DNA from: Candidatus Saccharimonadota bacterium
Lineage (GTDB): Bacteria; Patescibacteriota; Saccharimonadia; Saccharimonadales; UBA4665
Direction of reading: 5' to 3'
DNA length: 64,000 bases
Assembly (NCBI GenBank): GCA_018062785.1
Contig: JAGORO010000002.1
Location: forward strand, 30,592-94,591
A program made the translations under genes and the position numbers. Shown in pieces: positions 17,878 through 27,147 of this stretch. Under the pieces are notes generated by a model. That model worked only from the letters and a program-made list of their open reading frames with translations, did no database searches and was not told where the DNA came from. The number at the start of each line of letters is the position of its first letter. Position 1 is the stretch's first letter.

Positions 17878-17908
17878 AAAAAATGGGGATGAAAATCCCC
17901 ATTTTTTT
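17878..17908. terminator. Rho-independent terminator after the pilin gene
   Basis: The arms AAAAAATGGGGAT and ATCCCCATTTTTTT enclose a GAAA loop. It has an A-run on one side and a T-run on the other, so it can work in both directions. Confidence 0.88.
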
Positions 17909-18221
17909 ATTACCCACCCTCCACGACTTACTTCAAAACATTGCTCAAGCCCAATATTGGCACAGTGGGATCAATACCGTCGGCGCATTCGAACGCTCTG
18001 TTCTGAAATGAATGAGGTTACCTATGCGTAAGGCATTTCTACATCCCTGTCGTGGGTATGTGCCTTTTTATACATAGCCTTCATTCTGGTTGCTTGGTTG
18101 TTGTCGAGATAGAACATCTTGTTATACCCAAAAAGCACCTGGGCCACCTAACTGCACCATACGTATACACAACACTGGCGTAAAAACTTATACCTCGGCA
18201 TATAGTCCGCTCTAGACAGTC
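17909..18221. other. Non-coding stretch between pilin terminator and minor pilin operon
   Basis: About 310 bases in which I see no supported gene, tRNA, repeat or clear promoter. The flanking genes converge here. Confidence 0.5.
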
Positions 18222-19772
18222 TTATGGCCTAGTGAGTACTTCGCGCCAGCCCAGTATGTTGTAGGTGCCGGTTACTGGGTAGCTTGGTGGTGGTGCGTAC
18301 AGCAAGTTGTAGTCATAGTTTGTAGCCGTACGCATAACACCAGAGACATACCATCCAGAAATTGGATCACGTACGTTGTATCCACATGCCCCACGACTAT
18401 AGTTCCAGGTCCAGTTGAGCCTCGTGGCTACCGAGCCATAAAATACAAAATTCTGATTTGAGTCTTTCCATCCCCGAGTACAACTGCTTGTGCCTTCGTA
18501 ATATTCTGCCCATTTTACCGAACCACTCTGAGCCAAAGCAGCAGCATCAACTTCAAACGTAAAAGCACCACTCAATGGTGGAGCATATGGTGCGATAATA
18601 ACATCCTTTTCAGCTACAAGACCAATGGCATCACTGCCATTTTTTGTTCCATATTTTATATTATCTACGATAGTAATATTTGTACTATATGTTGTTGCCA
18701 ACCTTCCAGATGCAATTGTCACACGCCCACTGAATGTCGGATTTGAGCGCACCCATACATTATCTTCCACAAAGATAACTCCGTGTGATGGCACGGCAAT
18801 ATTACTCGCGACAAGCGTTTTCGAAATAGCCGATGTGTACGTAGATGCGGTATCATTTTCGCCGCTTACTCGATATAGGTTGTAGCTTCCGCCAGCATTA
18901 AGCTCAACTAAATACCCTTGATTAACACTGTAGCTTCCGCTTGAACTATATTGCGGTATATAAGCATTTGTACGCGTGGTGGGCGTGGTACTGCACGCCG
19001 TGGCATTCTGGGTGTTCAGGGCGATCTTCTTCATGCTGCAAAGTGCATTTGATATCTGGTTAAAGTCCACCGATGGTTTTGGAAAAAGCCAGTTGCTTTT
19101 ATCTCGTGTATTACAATTTGGTGACGTAACACGGCTATCACACCATACGCCGTTTTGCGTACCAGATACACCCCCGTTGTAGCTACTGCCTGGCAAATAC
19201 GTGGCGTTCGCAGCACCAACCGTATCACTACTTGGTCCATCCATATGAATACCTCGATTGGAAAAGACTGGTCCGTTAGCAGACTCAGAATTCCCAAACC
19301 AAAACTCCTGGTCGGACACGAGGCCAAAACTTGCGAACGAAGCTGCACCAATTTGAGCTTCGATGGTCCGAGTTTTGTTAGAGCCATGTACTTTGCCTAT
19401 CGAACGAACAGTCGCGATCGTCGAACCGTTGCCCTGTGGCTTAATCCAGAGTGTGTAAGTGCCCGTATTTGTGGTGTCGATATCCTTATAGTCGTGTGTG
19501 TACGGACCGTACCCGAGCTTTGGGTCTGGAGTCGCCGGTGTATCCTGACCATCTTTGTAATCGTTACCGTTGTGTGCCATGTGCCATAAGTAGTAATTAA
19601 TGCCCGCCTCGGCAATATTAAATGCCTGCTGGCTCCGTACGTTATTACCCACAACAAAGAAGTTATTTACCGTAACCATGAGTAAGACCGTAGAAAACAT
19701 ACCGATGAGTATGATGAACGCAAGAACTGAAGGCATGATATAGCCCTTTTCAGTATTCGGACTCGTCATCAT
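18222..19772 (-). CDS. PilX-like large minor pilin / pilus assembly protein
   Basis: 516 residues. The N-terminus has a prepilin-like cleavage site (TEKG|YIMPSVLAFIILIG) but lacks the usual Glu at position 5, as in PilX/GspK-type minor pilins. 'RSQQAFNIAEAGINYYLW' is the PilX N-terminal signature. The large C-terminal region is rich in Ser, Thr, Asn and Tyr and resembles a beta-rich secreted domain I cannot name. It is the last gene of three overlapping minor pilin genes (four-base overlap). Confidence 0.8.
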   Translation of the reverse strand: MMTSPNTEKGYIMPSVLAFIILIGMFSTVLLMVTVNNFFVVGNNVRSQQAFNIAEAGINYYLWHMAHNGNDYKDGQDTPATPDPKLGYGPYTHDYKDIDTTNTGTYTLWIKPQGNGSTIATVRSIGKVHGSNKTRTIEAQIGAASFASFGLVSDQEFWFGNSESANGPVFSNRGIHMDGPSSDTVGAANATYLPGSSYNGGVSGTQNGVWCDSRVTSPNCNTRDKSNWLFPKPSVDFNQISNALCSMKKIALNTQNATACSTTPTTRTNAYIPQYSSSGSYSVNQGYLVELNAGGSYNLYRVSGENDTASTYTSAISKTLVASNIAVPSHGVIFVEDNVWVRSNPTFSGRVTIASGRLATTYSTNITIVDNIKYGTKNGSDAIGLVAEKDVIIAPYAPPLSGAFTFEVDAAALAQSGSVKWAEYYEGTSSCTRGWKDSNQNFVFYGSVATRLNWTWNYSRGACGYNVRDPISGWYVSGVMRTATNYDYNLLYAPPPSYPVTGTYNILGWREVLTRP

Positions 19773-20389
19773 AGATTTGTCTTTCTATTGCGCAATGTTA
19801 CCTGTACATTCTGCTGTTGATATGAGCCGCTGTAGGCATTTGATGAAAGCGTGACCTTGATACCCTTGATCGCTTGCAAATCGGAGACTGGTAGTGCCAA
19901 GGGCGTTCCGTTGGCACTCATATACGTGAAGAGGTCTGTGCCTGACACTTGGTGGTAATTCTCGATAATCACAAATGTTCGCTTTGAGGCGGTAAGGGGC
20001 GTTCCTGTCGGTGGGTTAGCCGACATTGGCGTAAGATCGGCGACCAGTTGTGTCGTGCCATTACTTGTACGCAAGTAATAGTGCAGTAACGATACGTAAC
20101 TATCCGATGGATAAAAATATGAATATACCACCAGGTCATTGGCACTTGCACTAGTGATATCAGTAGCGCCGCGTAGCACCATGCCGATACGATTTGCCTG
20201 TGAATTCAGTGTTACCGCTGTCGTACCATTGGTTTGAAGGCGCAGAAAGCTAAACAAGGTTGAGCGAAATAATACCATAAATGTCGTAGCTGCGAGCGCG
20301 ACAAGAATAGTAGTAATGAGCATCTCAAGGAGCGTAAAGCCAGCCTGCTTGGTCTCGTTTTGGCTCGGATGCACGCTACGGAGCAACAT
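19769..20389 (-). CDS. PilW-like minor prepilin
   Basis: 206 residues with the prepilin site KQAG|FTLLEMLITTILVAL and Glu at position 5. The rest is a typical pilin globular domain without a clear function. It overlaps the upstream PilV-like gene by 14 bases and the downstream PilX-like gene by four, so the three are translated together. The order V-W-X matches minor pilin operons that prime pilus assembly in other bacteria. Confidence 0.85.
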   Translation of the reverse strand: MLLRSVHPSQNETKQAGFTLLEMLITTILVALAATTFMVLFRSTLFSFLRLQTNGTTAVTLNSQANRIGMVLRGATDITSASANDLVVYSYFYPSDSYVSLLHYYLRTSNGTTQLVADLTPMSANPPTGTPLTASKRTFVIIENYHQVSGTDLFTYMSANGTPLALPVSDLQAIKGIKVTLSSNAYSGSYQQQNVQVTLRNRKTNL

Positions 20390-21902
20390 TAAAGCCTCCG
20401 AGTGGCGTCGTAGGTAGCGTTAGGCTACCAGAGCCATTACTGACAGTTAGTTGCATGGTACCGACCGTGGCTCCAGTTAGATCAAACATACACTTGATTT
20501 GGGTCGCGTCAGAGGTGCAGGCTGTGCCGTTATACGAGGCTGCGCCCTTTGTTAGAGCAAGTGATGCACCCGAAAGGTTTGTTCCTTTCAGCGTTAGCGA
20601 AACAGCAGATATATTTGGCGTTGAAGCCAACCCAATCTCATAGGGGCTCATCGTAAATACCCTCGGAAAACTTGCGTTCGTGGTCATAATGAGACGAACT
20701 TTTTGTATATAATTCGTGCCGTTGTGACTATATGGTGCCGGCGCAGGACTTCCAGTCGGAGAAGTTGGTACTGCAATTGGCAGCAGCGAGTTCACGCCAC
20801 TATACGGTACGGCCGCGGCTAGGTAATACCCCCCACAGCTCGAAGCACCAGTATCTCCACAAAATATATACCCGCCGACTGGCACAAGATTTGAAAATGC
20901 TGCCAAGCCCTGCGCATCGGTCGTTGGCCGTGTATCACTGGGTGTAAGGTTATCAAAATAGTAAGCTGAGTCATTTGTATCGGTATATTTCTTGTACCCC
21001 CCTTTTGCATACACCTTAACACCTGCTATGGGGCTCCCTGCTGTGTCGACCGTCTCAGTAAGCAGGCTATTGCTCGTCATTGGAGCAATGCGAAGCGTCA
21101 CGGAAGATGGCTGTTGCGATAGTATTTTTTGGCTTTGATACACTGGCTGAAGCGACCCGCTAACACCGATCGTCTGTAACGACGAGAAGCCCGGCTTCGT
21201 GGCAGAAACGACGTAGTCATTTCCCGAGTCGGGTGGCAGGTTGTAGAATATCGCCACACCATTACCATCGGTACTATCACTTAGGTTTGCCTGAGGCACA
21301 ATGGTCGTGTTCGTAACAGCTACCGATGCGCCGCTAACGGGTGCGCCGCTTTCGTCGATAACAGTCACAAATAATGCCCCTGTTGCACTTGCAGATTCAG
21401 CTACACGAGCTGTGATTTGCGTATCAACATTTGCTAAGCGTCGGCCATTACGATCAGTAGTCTTGACGTGGGCAACTTTGTAATCAGCTGGGTTTTGATC
21501 TGTTGCCGGCGCGCTCGTAGGTGCCGGATAGTTTCGGCAATACGTCTGCTTTGCTGCCAGGTTTGGATAGTTACCACACCCGTCATATGCATCATCGATG
21601 TAGCTAATTCTAGTTGTCGTGGTGTATGTTACGCCATTAATTTTATCCGTGCGTGTACTAGGCAGTAAATTGGTCGCATAAATATCGCCCCCTTGCACCG
21701 CTAAGCTATCGTACGGCAAGGAGCGCAAGTACTCAAGCTGGGCGGTCGCGAGGTTTAGCGCGACGGCTCTCCGCCGGCTAATAACCATGCTGTTTGTTAG
21801 TGCATGAAACAGCGTAAATAGGCTAACCGCGATCATTCCTATCACAAAGAGCGCGACCAGCAGCTCGATAATCGTCACCCCACCCTGTTTTTTGCCGTCC
21901 AT
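20376..21902 (-). CDS. PilV-like minor prepilin with surface beta domains
   Basis: 508 residues, far longer than usual PilV proteins. The prepilin site is KQGG|VTIIELLVALFVIG. The body holds two carboxypeptidase-regulatory-like (CNA-B type) repeats, seen as FVTVIDESGAPVSGASVAV and ETVDTAGSPIAGVKVYAKG, and then an IPT/TIG-like segment near the C-terminus. Such domains would be displayed at the pilus tip and are candidate ligand-binding modules. This is an inference. It is the first gene of the V-W-X operon. Confidence 0.85.
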   Translation of the reverse strand: MDGKKQGGVTIIELLVALFVIGMIAVSLFTLFHALTNSMVISRRRAVALNLATAQLEYLRSLPYDSLAVQGGDIYATNLLPSTRTDKINGVTYTTTTRISYIDDAYDGCGNYPNLAAKQTYCRNYPAPTSAPATDQNPADYKVAHVKTTDRNGRRLANVDTQITARVAESASATGALFVTVIDESGAPVSGASVAVTNTTIVPQANLSDSTDGNGVAIFYNLPPDSGNDYVVSATKPGFSSLQTIGVSGSLQPVYQSQKILSQQPSSVTLRIAPMTSNSLLTETVDTAGSPIAGVKVYAKGGYKKYTDTNDSAYYFDNLTPSDTRPTTDAQGLAAFSNLVPVGGYIFCGDTGASSCGGYYLAAAVPYSGVNSLLPIAVPTSPTGSPAPAPYSHNGTNYIQKVRLIMTTNASFPRVFTMSPYEIGLASTPNISAVSLTLKGTNLSGASLALTKGAASYNGTACTSDATQIKCMFDLTGATVGTMQLTVSNGSGSLTLPTTPLGGFNVAP

Positions 21903-21913
21903 ATCTGTTGTTT

Positions 21914-21919
21914 AGTATA
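21914..21919 (-). promoter_or_regulatory. -10 box of the minor pilin operon
   Basis: TATACT on the minus strand ends 11 bases before the ATG at 21902. Confidence 0.45.
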
Positions 21920-21948
21920 CTATAAAACGCTTATATTTACTCCTTTCG

Positions 21949-21957
21949 TGCTATAAT
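21949..21957 (+). promoter_or_regulatory. Extended -10 promoter of pilMNO
   Basis: TGCTATAAT, a perfect extended -10 box, divergent from the minor pilin promoter. The transcript would begin near 21964, about 35 bases before the pilM start. Confidence 0.6.
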
Positions 21958-21998
21958 CTACCTAGTGTTAGTTATGCTTAGATGGGCAGCATGAACCA

Positions 21999-23078
21999 GT
22001 GAAACAGACAAACGAACTTACTTACTTTTTTGAAGATAAACCACTCTTTGCTATCGATATCGGCAGCTCGACGATACGTCTTGTGCAGCTCCTGCCAAAA
22101 AAAGGAGGTAAGTGGCGTGTCGTTGGATATGGTCAAACCAAATTTGATCCCGAAGCCATCGTCGAAGGTGCCGTCGTAAAACATGAAGAAATTGCTCAAG
22201 CAATTAAGACGCTGTTCGAGACAGAGCTAGTTGGCGAAATCACAACCGACCGAGTCGCCATGTCACTTCCAGTTGCACGGGCGTTTACTCGTATTATCGA
22301 AATGCCCCAGATGACCAAAGCAGAATTTGACGAAGCCGTCCAAAACGAAGCCGAGCAATACATTCCAGCCTCACTCGATTCGCTACATATCGACTATACC
22401 GTGATATCCGGCACCGATAACCGAAAGATCGTTCAGATAGTTGCCATCCCTAAACGCATCGTAGAGTCATACATGATACTGGCAGAATTACTCGGACTAA
22501 CCCCTGTTCTTCTCCAGACTACGAATACCGCCGATGCCCACATCTTTTCCAAAGATTCTCAAAGCGACCTGCCTAGTGTTTTGGTAGACTTCGGTAGCGA
22601 TAGTACAGATATTACTGTTTACGACAAAGGTCCTATCGTTAGTGGTACGGTGCCGAGTGGCGGCGAACAGTTGACAGAGTTCATCCAGAAGGCTCTCGAC
22701 CTAACACCACGAGAGGCGATGATCGTCAAAGCCCGCTATGGGCTTTCGTACAGCAAAAAGCAGCGCCAACTAGATACCGCCTTATCACCAACACTTTCAC
22801 TCATCACGCGCGAAATAAAACGAACTATGCGCTATTACGAAGAGCGTTCTACGGAAAAGCAAACCATTTCGCAGATAGTTATCTTAGGTGGTGGAGCAAA
22901 CATGCCGGGGCTCCCCGAGTACTATACAAACTCTCTAAGATTGCCTGTACGCGCATTTGACCCAAGCATATTTTTGGACTTTGGGCACTTGCAACCCTTC
23001 CCTGAAAATGATCGCATGTCATATGTAACATGCGTAGGCCTAGCTATGCACAATCCGGAGGAAATATTCAATGATTAA
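21999..23078 (+). CDS. pilM: PilM, actin-like pilus assembly protein
   Basis: Cytoplasmic ATP-binding protein of 359 residues in the inner-membrane PilMNO complex. It has the actin-like ATPase phosphate loops FAIDIGSSTIRLVQL and SVLVDFGSDSTDITVYD and the adenosine motif QIVILGGGANMPGL. The start is GTG at 21999. A three-codon ATG mini-ORF (21991) ends at that point. pilN overlaps by eight bases. Confidence 0.93.
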   Translation: MKQTNELTYFFEDKPLFAIDIGSSTIRLVQLLPKKGGKWRVVGYGQTKFDPEAIVEGAVVKHEEIAQAIKTLFETELVGEITTDRVAMSLPVARAFTRIIEMPQMTKAEFDEAVQNEAEQYIPASLDSLHIDYTVISGTDNRKIVQIVAIPKRIVESYMILAELLGLTPVLLQTTNTADAHIFSKDSQSDLPSVLVDFGSDSTDITVYDKGPIVSGTVPSGGEQLTEFIQKALDLTPREAMIVKARYGLSYSKKQRQLDTALSPTLSLITREIKRTMRYYEERSTEKQTISQIVILGGGANMPGLPEYYTNSLRLPVRAFDPSIFLDFGHLQPFPENDRMSYVTCVGLAMHNPEEIFND

Positions 23079-23685
23079 CCTCCTGCCAAAGCCAATCCGA
23101 CACAGCTACAGTTACGCTAGGCGCAACCGACACATTCTTCGTTGGGTTGTCGTACTTTTAGCCGGAATTTTAGGTGCTATACTGCTCACTGCATTTGGGT
23201 ATCTCTACCTACACCAACTTAGTAACAACTACGCACGCCAGGTGGAGACTACAAAGAAGCAGCTCGAGAAGCAAGACCTCAAGAAAGTAAATGCCAAGAT
23301 AAAAGATATGTCTAACAATCTTGAGCTTGCCACTCAAGTACTCTCGAAACAAATACTATTCTCTGAGCTTTTAGAAAAACTAGGGAGCAGGCTGCCACCA
23401 AACACAGTTCTTTCTGGATTATCTGTCTCTGAGGCACAAGGTGCCTTGGATATATCTGCCAAGACCAAGGACTATGATGATGCCACACAAATATTAGTAA
23501 ATCTTCGTTCGAAAGATAATGGCATCTTTAGTGCTGTTGATATTGTCAGCACATCATGTACAACGAGCTCCGATAACTACCCCTGTACCGTGACACTTCG
23601 CGCTCTCTTTGCCCCTGATAGCAAATTTGCCCTATCCAACAAGGCAGCTACTCCTAGTAAAGCTACCAAGGACTCCAAGCCATGA
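23071..23685 (+). CDS. pilN: PilN, type IV pilus inner-membrane protein
   Basis: 204 residues: a short cytoplasmic N-terminus with MINLLPKPIR (the PilN motif that binds PilM), one transmembrane helix, a coiled coil (residues about 55-95) and a ferredoxin-like C-terminal domain. It overlaps pilM by eight bases and pilO by four. Confidence 0.88.
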   Translation: MINLLPKPIRHSYSYARRNRHILRWVVVLLAGILGAILLTAFGYLYLHQLSNNYARQVETTKKQLEKQDLKKVNAKIKDMSNNLELATQVLSKQILFSELLEKLGSRLPPNTVLSGLSVSEAQGALDISAKTKDYDDATQILVNLRSKDNGIFSAVDIVSTSCTTSSDNYPCTVTLRALFAPDSKFALSNKAATPSKATKDSKP

Positions 23686-24290
23686 CGCCACGCAAGCTCT
23701 ACTACATCTTGGTAGCGGTATTGTTCCTATCGGGGCTTGGACTCCTTTTCGTCGGGCACTTTGCAAATAAGATACTCACCTCCAAAGCGACTACCTTAAG
23801 CAGACTAAAGGCCGAGGCCGAGAACCAGAATCAGCTACAAGTTTCCCTCTCGCGAAACAAACGAGAGCTGCGAAAATACGATGAACTCAATAAGATCGCT
23901 CTCGCAATTGTTCCACAGGAAAAGGACCAAGCTGCCACCATTAGTGAGATAAATCGCTTGGCGAGTCAAAGTGGCATACCAAAACTTAGTTCCATCACCT
24001 TCCCTGCATCTTCTCTTGGTGGGGCCAGCGCAACCACAAGCACCGTGAGTTCGAACAGGCTCTCCCAAGTTACTCCTGTAAAAGGTCTGAGCGGTGTGTA
24101 TCTACTGCCAATCACCGTAACCCTAAACAGCTCCGACCCCGTTTCTTACGATCAGTTCATTTCCTTTCTTCGCAAGCTTGAGCAGAATCGCCGAACCGCC
24201 CAAGTTAGTAGCGTCACCATCCAGCCAAACCAAAGCGACCCCAACAAATTATCCTTCACAGTAATCATAAACAAGTACGTAAAGCTATAA
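23682..24290 (+). CDS. pilO: PilO-like pilus inner-membrane protein
   Basis: 202 residues with an N-terminal transmembrane helix, a coiled coil and a C-terminal alpha/beta domain, the usual PilO layout. The sequence is divergent, so the call depends much on its place after pilN with a four-base overlap. Confidence 0.75.
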   Translation: MTPRKLYYILVAVLFLSGLGLLFVGHFANKILTSKATTLSRLKAEAENQNQLQVSLSRNKRELRKYDELNKIALAIVPQEKDQAATISEINRLASQSGIPKLSSITFPASSLGGASATTSTVSSNRLSQVTPVKGLSGVYLLPITVTLNSSDPVSYDQFISFLRKLEQNRRTAQVSSVTIQPNQSDPNKLSFTVIINKYVKL

Positions 24291-24292
24291 CT

Positions 24293-24598
24293 ATGAATCT
24301 ATCTCTCGACCAAGAATCCATCCGCAAACAACTTCGACAACTCGAAGCTATTTTCAATACGTATAAAGCCATTCTGCTATTTTTAGCTCTCGCATTGCTC
24401 TATGGGTTTATCACCTTGCGCATTAGTCTCCTGAGTAATATCCAGCCTTCTCAGACAGAGATAGCAAATGTTCAGAAAGCAGCAAAGCCAAAGGTCATCC
24501 CTCCAAAAACAATCGAGAAGCTAAAAGCCCTCGAGGGCAGTAATGATCGTACGCAATCAATCTTTAACGAAGCACGCAGCAACCCGTTCAAGGAATAG
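24293..24598 (+). CDS. Small single-span protein in the PilP position
   Basis: 101 residues: a helical N-terminus, one transmembrane helix (AILLFLALALLYGFITL), and a Lys/Pro-rich tail ending in ARSNPFKE. It starts two bases after pilO and closes the operon. It occupies the place of PilP but lacks a beta domain and a lipobox. Its role is unknown, though membership of the pilus inner-membrane complex is likely. Confidence 0.65.
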   Translation: MNLSLDQESIRKQLRQLEAIFNTYKAILLFLALALLYGFITLRISLLSNIQPSQTEIANVQKAAKPKVIPPKTIEKLKALEGSNDRTQSIFNEARSNPFKE

Positions 24599-24634
24599 TC
24601 TCTACTCTAAAACCCATACGAGAATACGGGTGTC

Positions 24635-25357
24635 TTACTTTTCTCGCGGCACTTGCTGCTGGTACTGCTCTTTTGCTCGTTTGAACTCTAGAAACTCTTG
24701 GTACTCTTCTGGGGTAATTGTCTGTGTGTTTGGGGGTGTTTGTGGCGCATACTGTGTTACCTGCCCCCCGACATACTGGTGAGACTGGTTCCCTATGTTT
24801 GATGGCAATCGCCCAGCCTCAAGTGCCGCAATAAAGTTTTCATGCGCCTCGATGATCACCTTGGTGACGTGGTCTGGGTTTGAAACTGACGGAAACGTGT
24901 AATTTTTTTGCTCGCCGGGTGTTTCGACTGTAATCTGCCCGAACCCTAAAATACTTCCGAAAAAATCTTTGCGTACCGTCACATCAGCCACATGCTGCAA
25001 GCTTAGCTGCGATAACTTGCTTCCAAATGGACTAGGCTGCAAAATTTGCATAAGCGATTCATTCGTCACCACCATCTGCTCTTGCATGCGTAGCCAAACA
25101 GGCACAAAGGTAACCACTAGTACTAAGGTGCTGATCGCCACGCCACCGGCTACAAATGATGCCCGCGCAGCATCGCTCGCTCCCGATGCGTACATAACGG
25201 TCAGGGCCAGTACAATCAGAATAACGACAAACCCTACGAACCAAATCTTAAAATACGTAAACCAGTGGTGTCGATACACACCAAGAACCGTCTCATCGTC
25301 GTTGATAGGCAATCGCTTGTGAAATTCTGCCTGTTGCTGTGGTGTTAGGTTCTCCAT
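24635..25357 (-). CDS. Membrane protein with bacterial PH domain (YdbS-like)
   Basis: 240 residues with two transmembrane helices in the first half and a bacterial PH (bPH2) domain after them (MVVTNESLMQILQPSPFG, SLQHVADVTVRKDFFGSILGFG). A Gln/Pro-rich C-terminal tail follows. The function is unknown. It converges on the pilus operon. Its -10 box overlaps the stop codon of ruvB, and the start codon lies 10 bases after it. Confidence 0.82.
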   Translation of the reverse strand: MENLTPQQQAEFHKRLPINDDETVLGVYRHHWFTYFKIWFVGFVVILIVLALTVMYASGASDAARASFVAGGVAISTLVLVVTFVPVWLRMQEQMVVTNESLMQILQPSPFGSKLSQLSLQHVADVTVRKDFFGSILGFGQITVETPGEQKNYTFPSVSNPDHVTKVIIEAHENFIAALEAGRLPSNIGNQSHQYVGGQVTQYAPQTPPNTQTITPEEYQEFLEFKRAKEQYQQQVPREK

Positions 25358-25367
25358 GGTTGTTGGT

Positions 25368-25373
25368 ATTATA
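25368..25373 (-). promoter_or_regulatory. -10 box of the PH-domain gene
   Basis: TATAAT on the minus strand, at the very end of ruvB and 10 bases before the ATG at 25357. Confidence 0.5.
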
Positions 25374-26403
25374 CCAGCTTCGCCTGCCCGTCATCATGCT
25401 TCGGTGAATCTCGCCTTAGGTGCCTGTACGCTTTCGGGAGCACTCGACGACCTCGAGGTGTTCGCTCGATAAACCCAAGTTGGAGCAGATACGGCTCGTA
25501 AAAATCTTCGATTGTCGTCGCTTCATCCCCAGTCAGTGCCGCAATCGTCATGAGCCCTACCGGCCGATCTCCATACGTGTCGATGATGCTACTCAACAAG
25601 TTCCTATCGGCCGGATCGAGGCCAAGCTCATCGATCTCCAGCAGTTCTAACGCACTATGCGTCACAGCCGTATCGATGATACCATCGCCATTTACATCCG
25701 CGTAATCTCGAACTCGCTTGAGTAAACGGTTGGCGATCCGTGGTGTCAAGCGTGCACGCGTAGCCAATGAACTCGCCGAATTTTCATCAATTTTGGCTTC
25801 TAGTATGGCCGCCGACCGACGAATAATCGCCGCAATTTCTTCTGGAGTATAAAATTCCAGTCGGTAAATATGCCCGAATCTATCACGCAGTGGTGCGGCC
25901 AAACTACCCGTCCGCGTCGTTGCTCCAATCACAGTAAACTTGGGTAGATCAAGCCGCACACTACGTGCAGCCGGCCCCTTACCAATTACAATGTCTAGTT
26001 TGTAATCCTCCATGGCACTATACAAAATCTCTTCGACAGCGCGGCTCAGGCGATGAATCTCATCAATAAACAGAATGTCACCATCGGCGAGGTTTGTGAG
26101 TATACTTGCCAAATCACCAGCCCGCTCTATGGCCGGTCCGGAAGTGATTCGGATGTTTTTGCCCATTTCGTTGGCGATAACCGTTGCCATGGTTGTCTTG
26201 CCTAGTCCCGGCGGACCATACAAAAGCACATGATCAATAGGCTCGCTGCGTTTTTTGGCTGCATCAATAGCAAGCTGCAAATTTTTCTTGAGCCGCTCCT
26301 GGCCAATGTACTCCCCAAAGCTTTGCGGCCGCAGCGTAACCTCAATGACCTGCTCTTCGCTATCATCATCCGGACTCGTATCGACAATTCGCTCTATAGC
26401 CAT
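25369..26403 (-). CDS. ruvB: RuvB, Holliday junction branch migration motor
   Basis: AAA+ ATPase of 344 residues. Visible are [13 protein letters not shown], Walker [10 protein letters not shown], Walker [13 protein letters not shown], sensor 1 [11 protein letters not shown] and the winged-helix end with [14 protein letters not shown]. The start follows an extended -10 box by eight bases, with no Shine-Dalgarno site. ruvA and ruvC lie a few kb upstream on the same strand, not adjacent. Confidence 0.97.
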   Translation of the reverse strand: MAIERIVDTSPDDDSEEQVIEVTLRPQSFGEYIGQERLKKNLQLAIDAAKKRSEPIDHVLLYGPPGLGKTTMATVIANEMGKNIRITSGPAIERAGDLASILTNLADGDILFIDEIHRLSRAVEEILYSAMEDYKLDIVIGKGPAARSVRLDLPKFTVIGATTRTGSLAAPLRDRFGHIYRLEFYTPEEIAAIIRRSAAILEAKIDENSASSLATRARLTPRIANRLLKRVRDYADVNGDGIIDTAVTHSALELLEIDELGLDPADRNLLSSIIDTYGDRPVGLMTIAALTGDEATTIEDFYEPYLLQLGFIERTPRGRRVLPKAYRHLRRDSPKHDDGQAKLV

Positions 26404-26411
26404 ATGGATAC

Positions 26412-26420
26412 ATTATGCCA
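26412..26420 (-). promoter_or_regulatory. Extended -10 promoter of ruvB
   Basis: TGGCATAAT on the minus strand, ending eight bases before the ATG at 26403. Confidence 0.45.
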
Positions 26421-26423
26421 CAG

Positions 26424-26965
26424 TTACAGTTTTCGTATGCCCTCTTCATGTGGGATTCCTAAGTCTTTTGCGTGCTGTATGGCCGTTACGGCCCCAATCC
26501 CAACGGCGAGCAGCCCGGTAAACTTTGTGGCTTTTTGGTTGCCCGTGGCTGCAACTACTGCAAAGAGTGCGGAGCTAAGATTTGCAGCACGTTGCCAATT
26601 TTGCCTTTTGGTTACCTCGCCTGTACGCAGTAGGTGCGTTGCATTCATCGCCCCGACGATACCTGCCCGCGCCGATAATGCGAGGATATATCGTATCGTT
26701 TGCGGATATGATTTTGCAATTTGGTTCATAAGACAAAACTGCGATGCATGATCAATAATGCCGTCGGCTACTCTTCGTACGGAAGTCTCTTCGCCCCCCC
26801 CCCTATATGGCGCATAATCATACCATCAGCTACGTCTGCGGCTATAAACATACTCATGGGTAGCAGTATAGATTCTTGTTTTTTAACACGCTCGGCCATC
26901 TCCATAGCCAACAGATATCTGGGCGTAGTGATGGCTAGCCCAAGTAACTCATGTTCATAGCTCAT
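26424..26965 (-). pseudogene. Split gene: two frames separated by a G10 tract (phase-variable candidate)
   Basis: The first frame starts at ATG 26965, inside a heptamer repeat, and gives 65 residues ending at 26768. The second frame (26729 to 26424, 101 residues) is in the other phase. Between them lies a run of ten G on the coding strand (26794-26803). With 8 or 11 G the frame passes from DVADGMIMR through EETSVRRVADGIIDH into the second part, giving one protein of about 180 residues with no internal stop. The joined centre resembles the CDP-alcohol phosphotransferase motif DxxDGxx(A)R...DxxxD, but imperfectly, and the C-terminal half has hydrophobic helices. I do not recognise a close family. 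A sequencing error in the homopolymer is the main alternative. Confidence 0.75.
26794..26803. repeat. Homopolymer tract (C10 on +, G10 in the coding strand)
   Basis: Ten consecutive C. It is the longest homopolymer noticed in the window, and it lies exactly where the coding frame changes. Confidence 0.9.
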
Positions 26966-27077
26966 AGCTCATAGCTCATAGCTCATAGCTCATAGCTCAT
27001 AGCTCATAGCTCATAGCTCATAGCTCATAGCTCATAGCTCATAGCTCATAGCTCATAGCTCATAGCTCATAGCTCAT
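26959..27077. repeat. Seventeen perfect copies of a 7-bp tandem repeat
   Basis: The unit AGCTCAT is repeated 17 times without error (119 bases), plus a partial unit. On the coding strand each unit supplies ATGAGCT. The first unit holds the start codon of the split gene at 26965. As seven is not a multiple of three, every frame inside the array reads Met-Ser-Tyr-Glu-Leu-stop. Confidence 0.95.
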
Positions 27078-27147
27078 AGCTGTGAGTGTATCGTGCGGTG
27101 AATTTTTGTGCAAGCACAAGCAGCATGCTATATGTTGTCGTAGCGCC

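Noticed and set aside
26959..27077. CRISPR array
   Set aside because: The repeats are seven bases, strictly contiguous, with no spacers.
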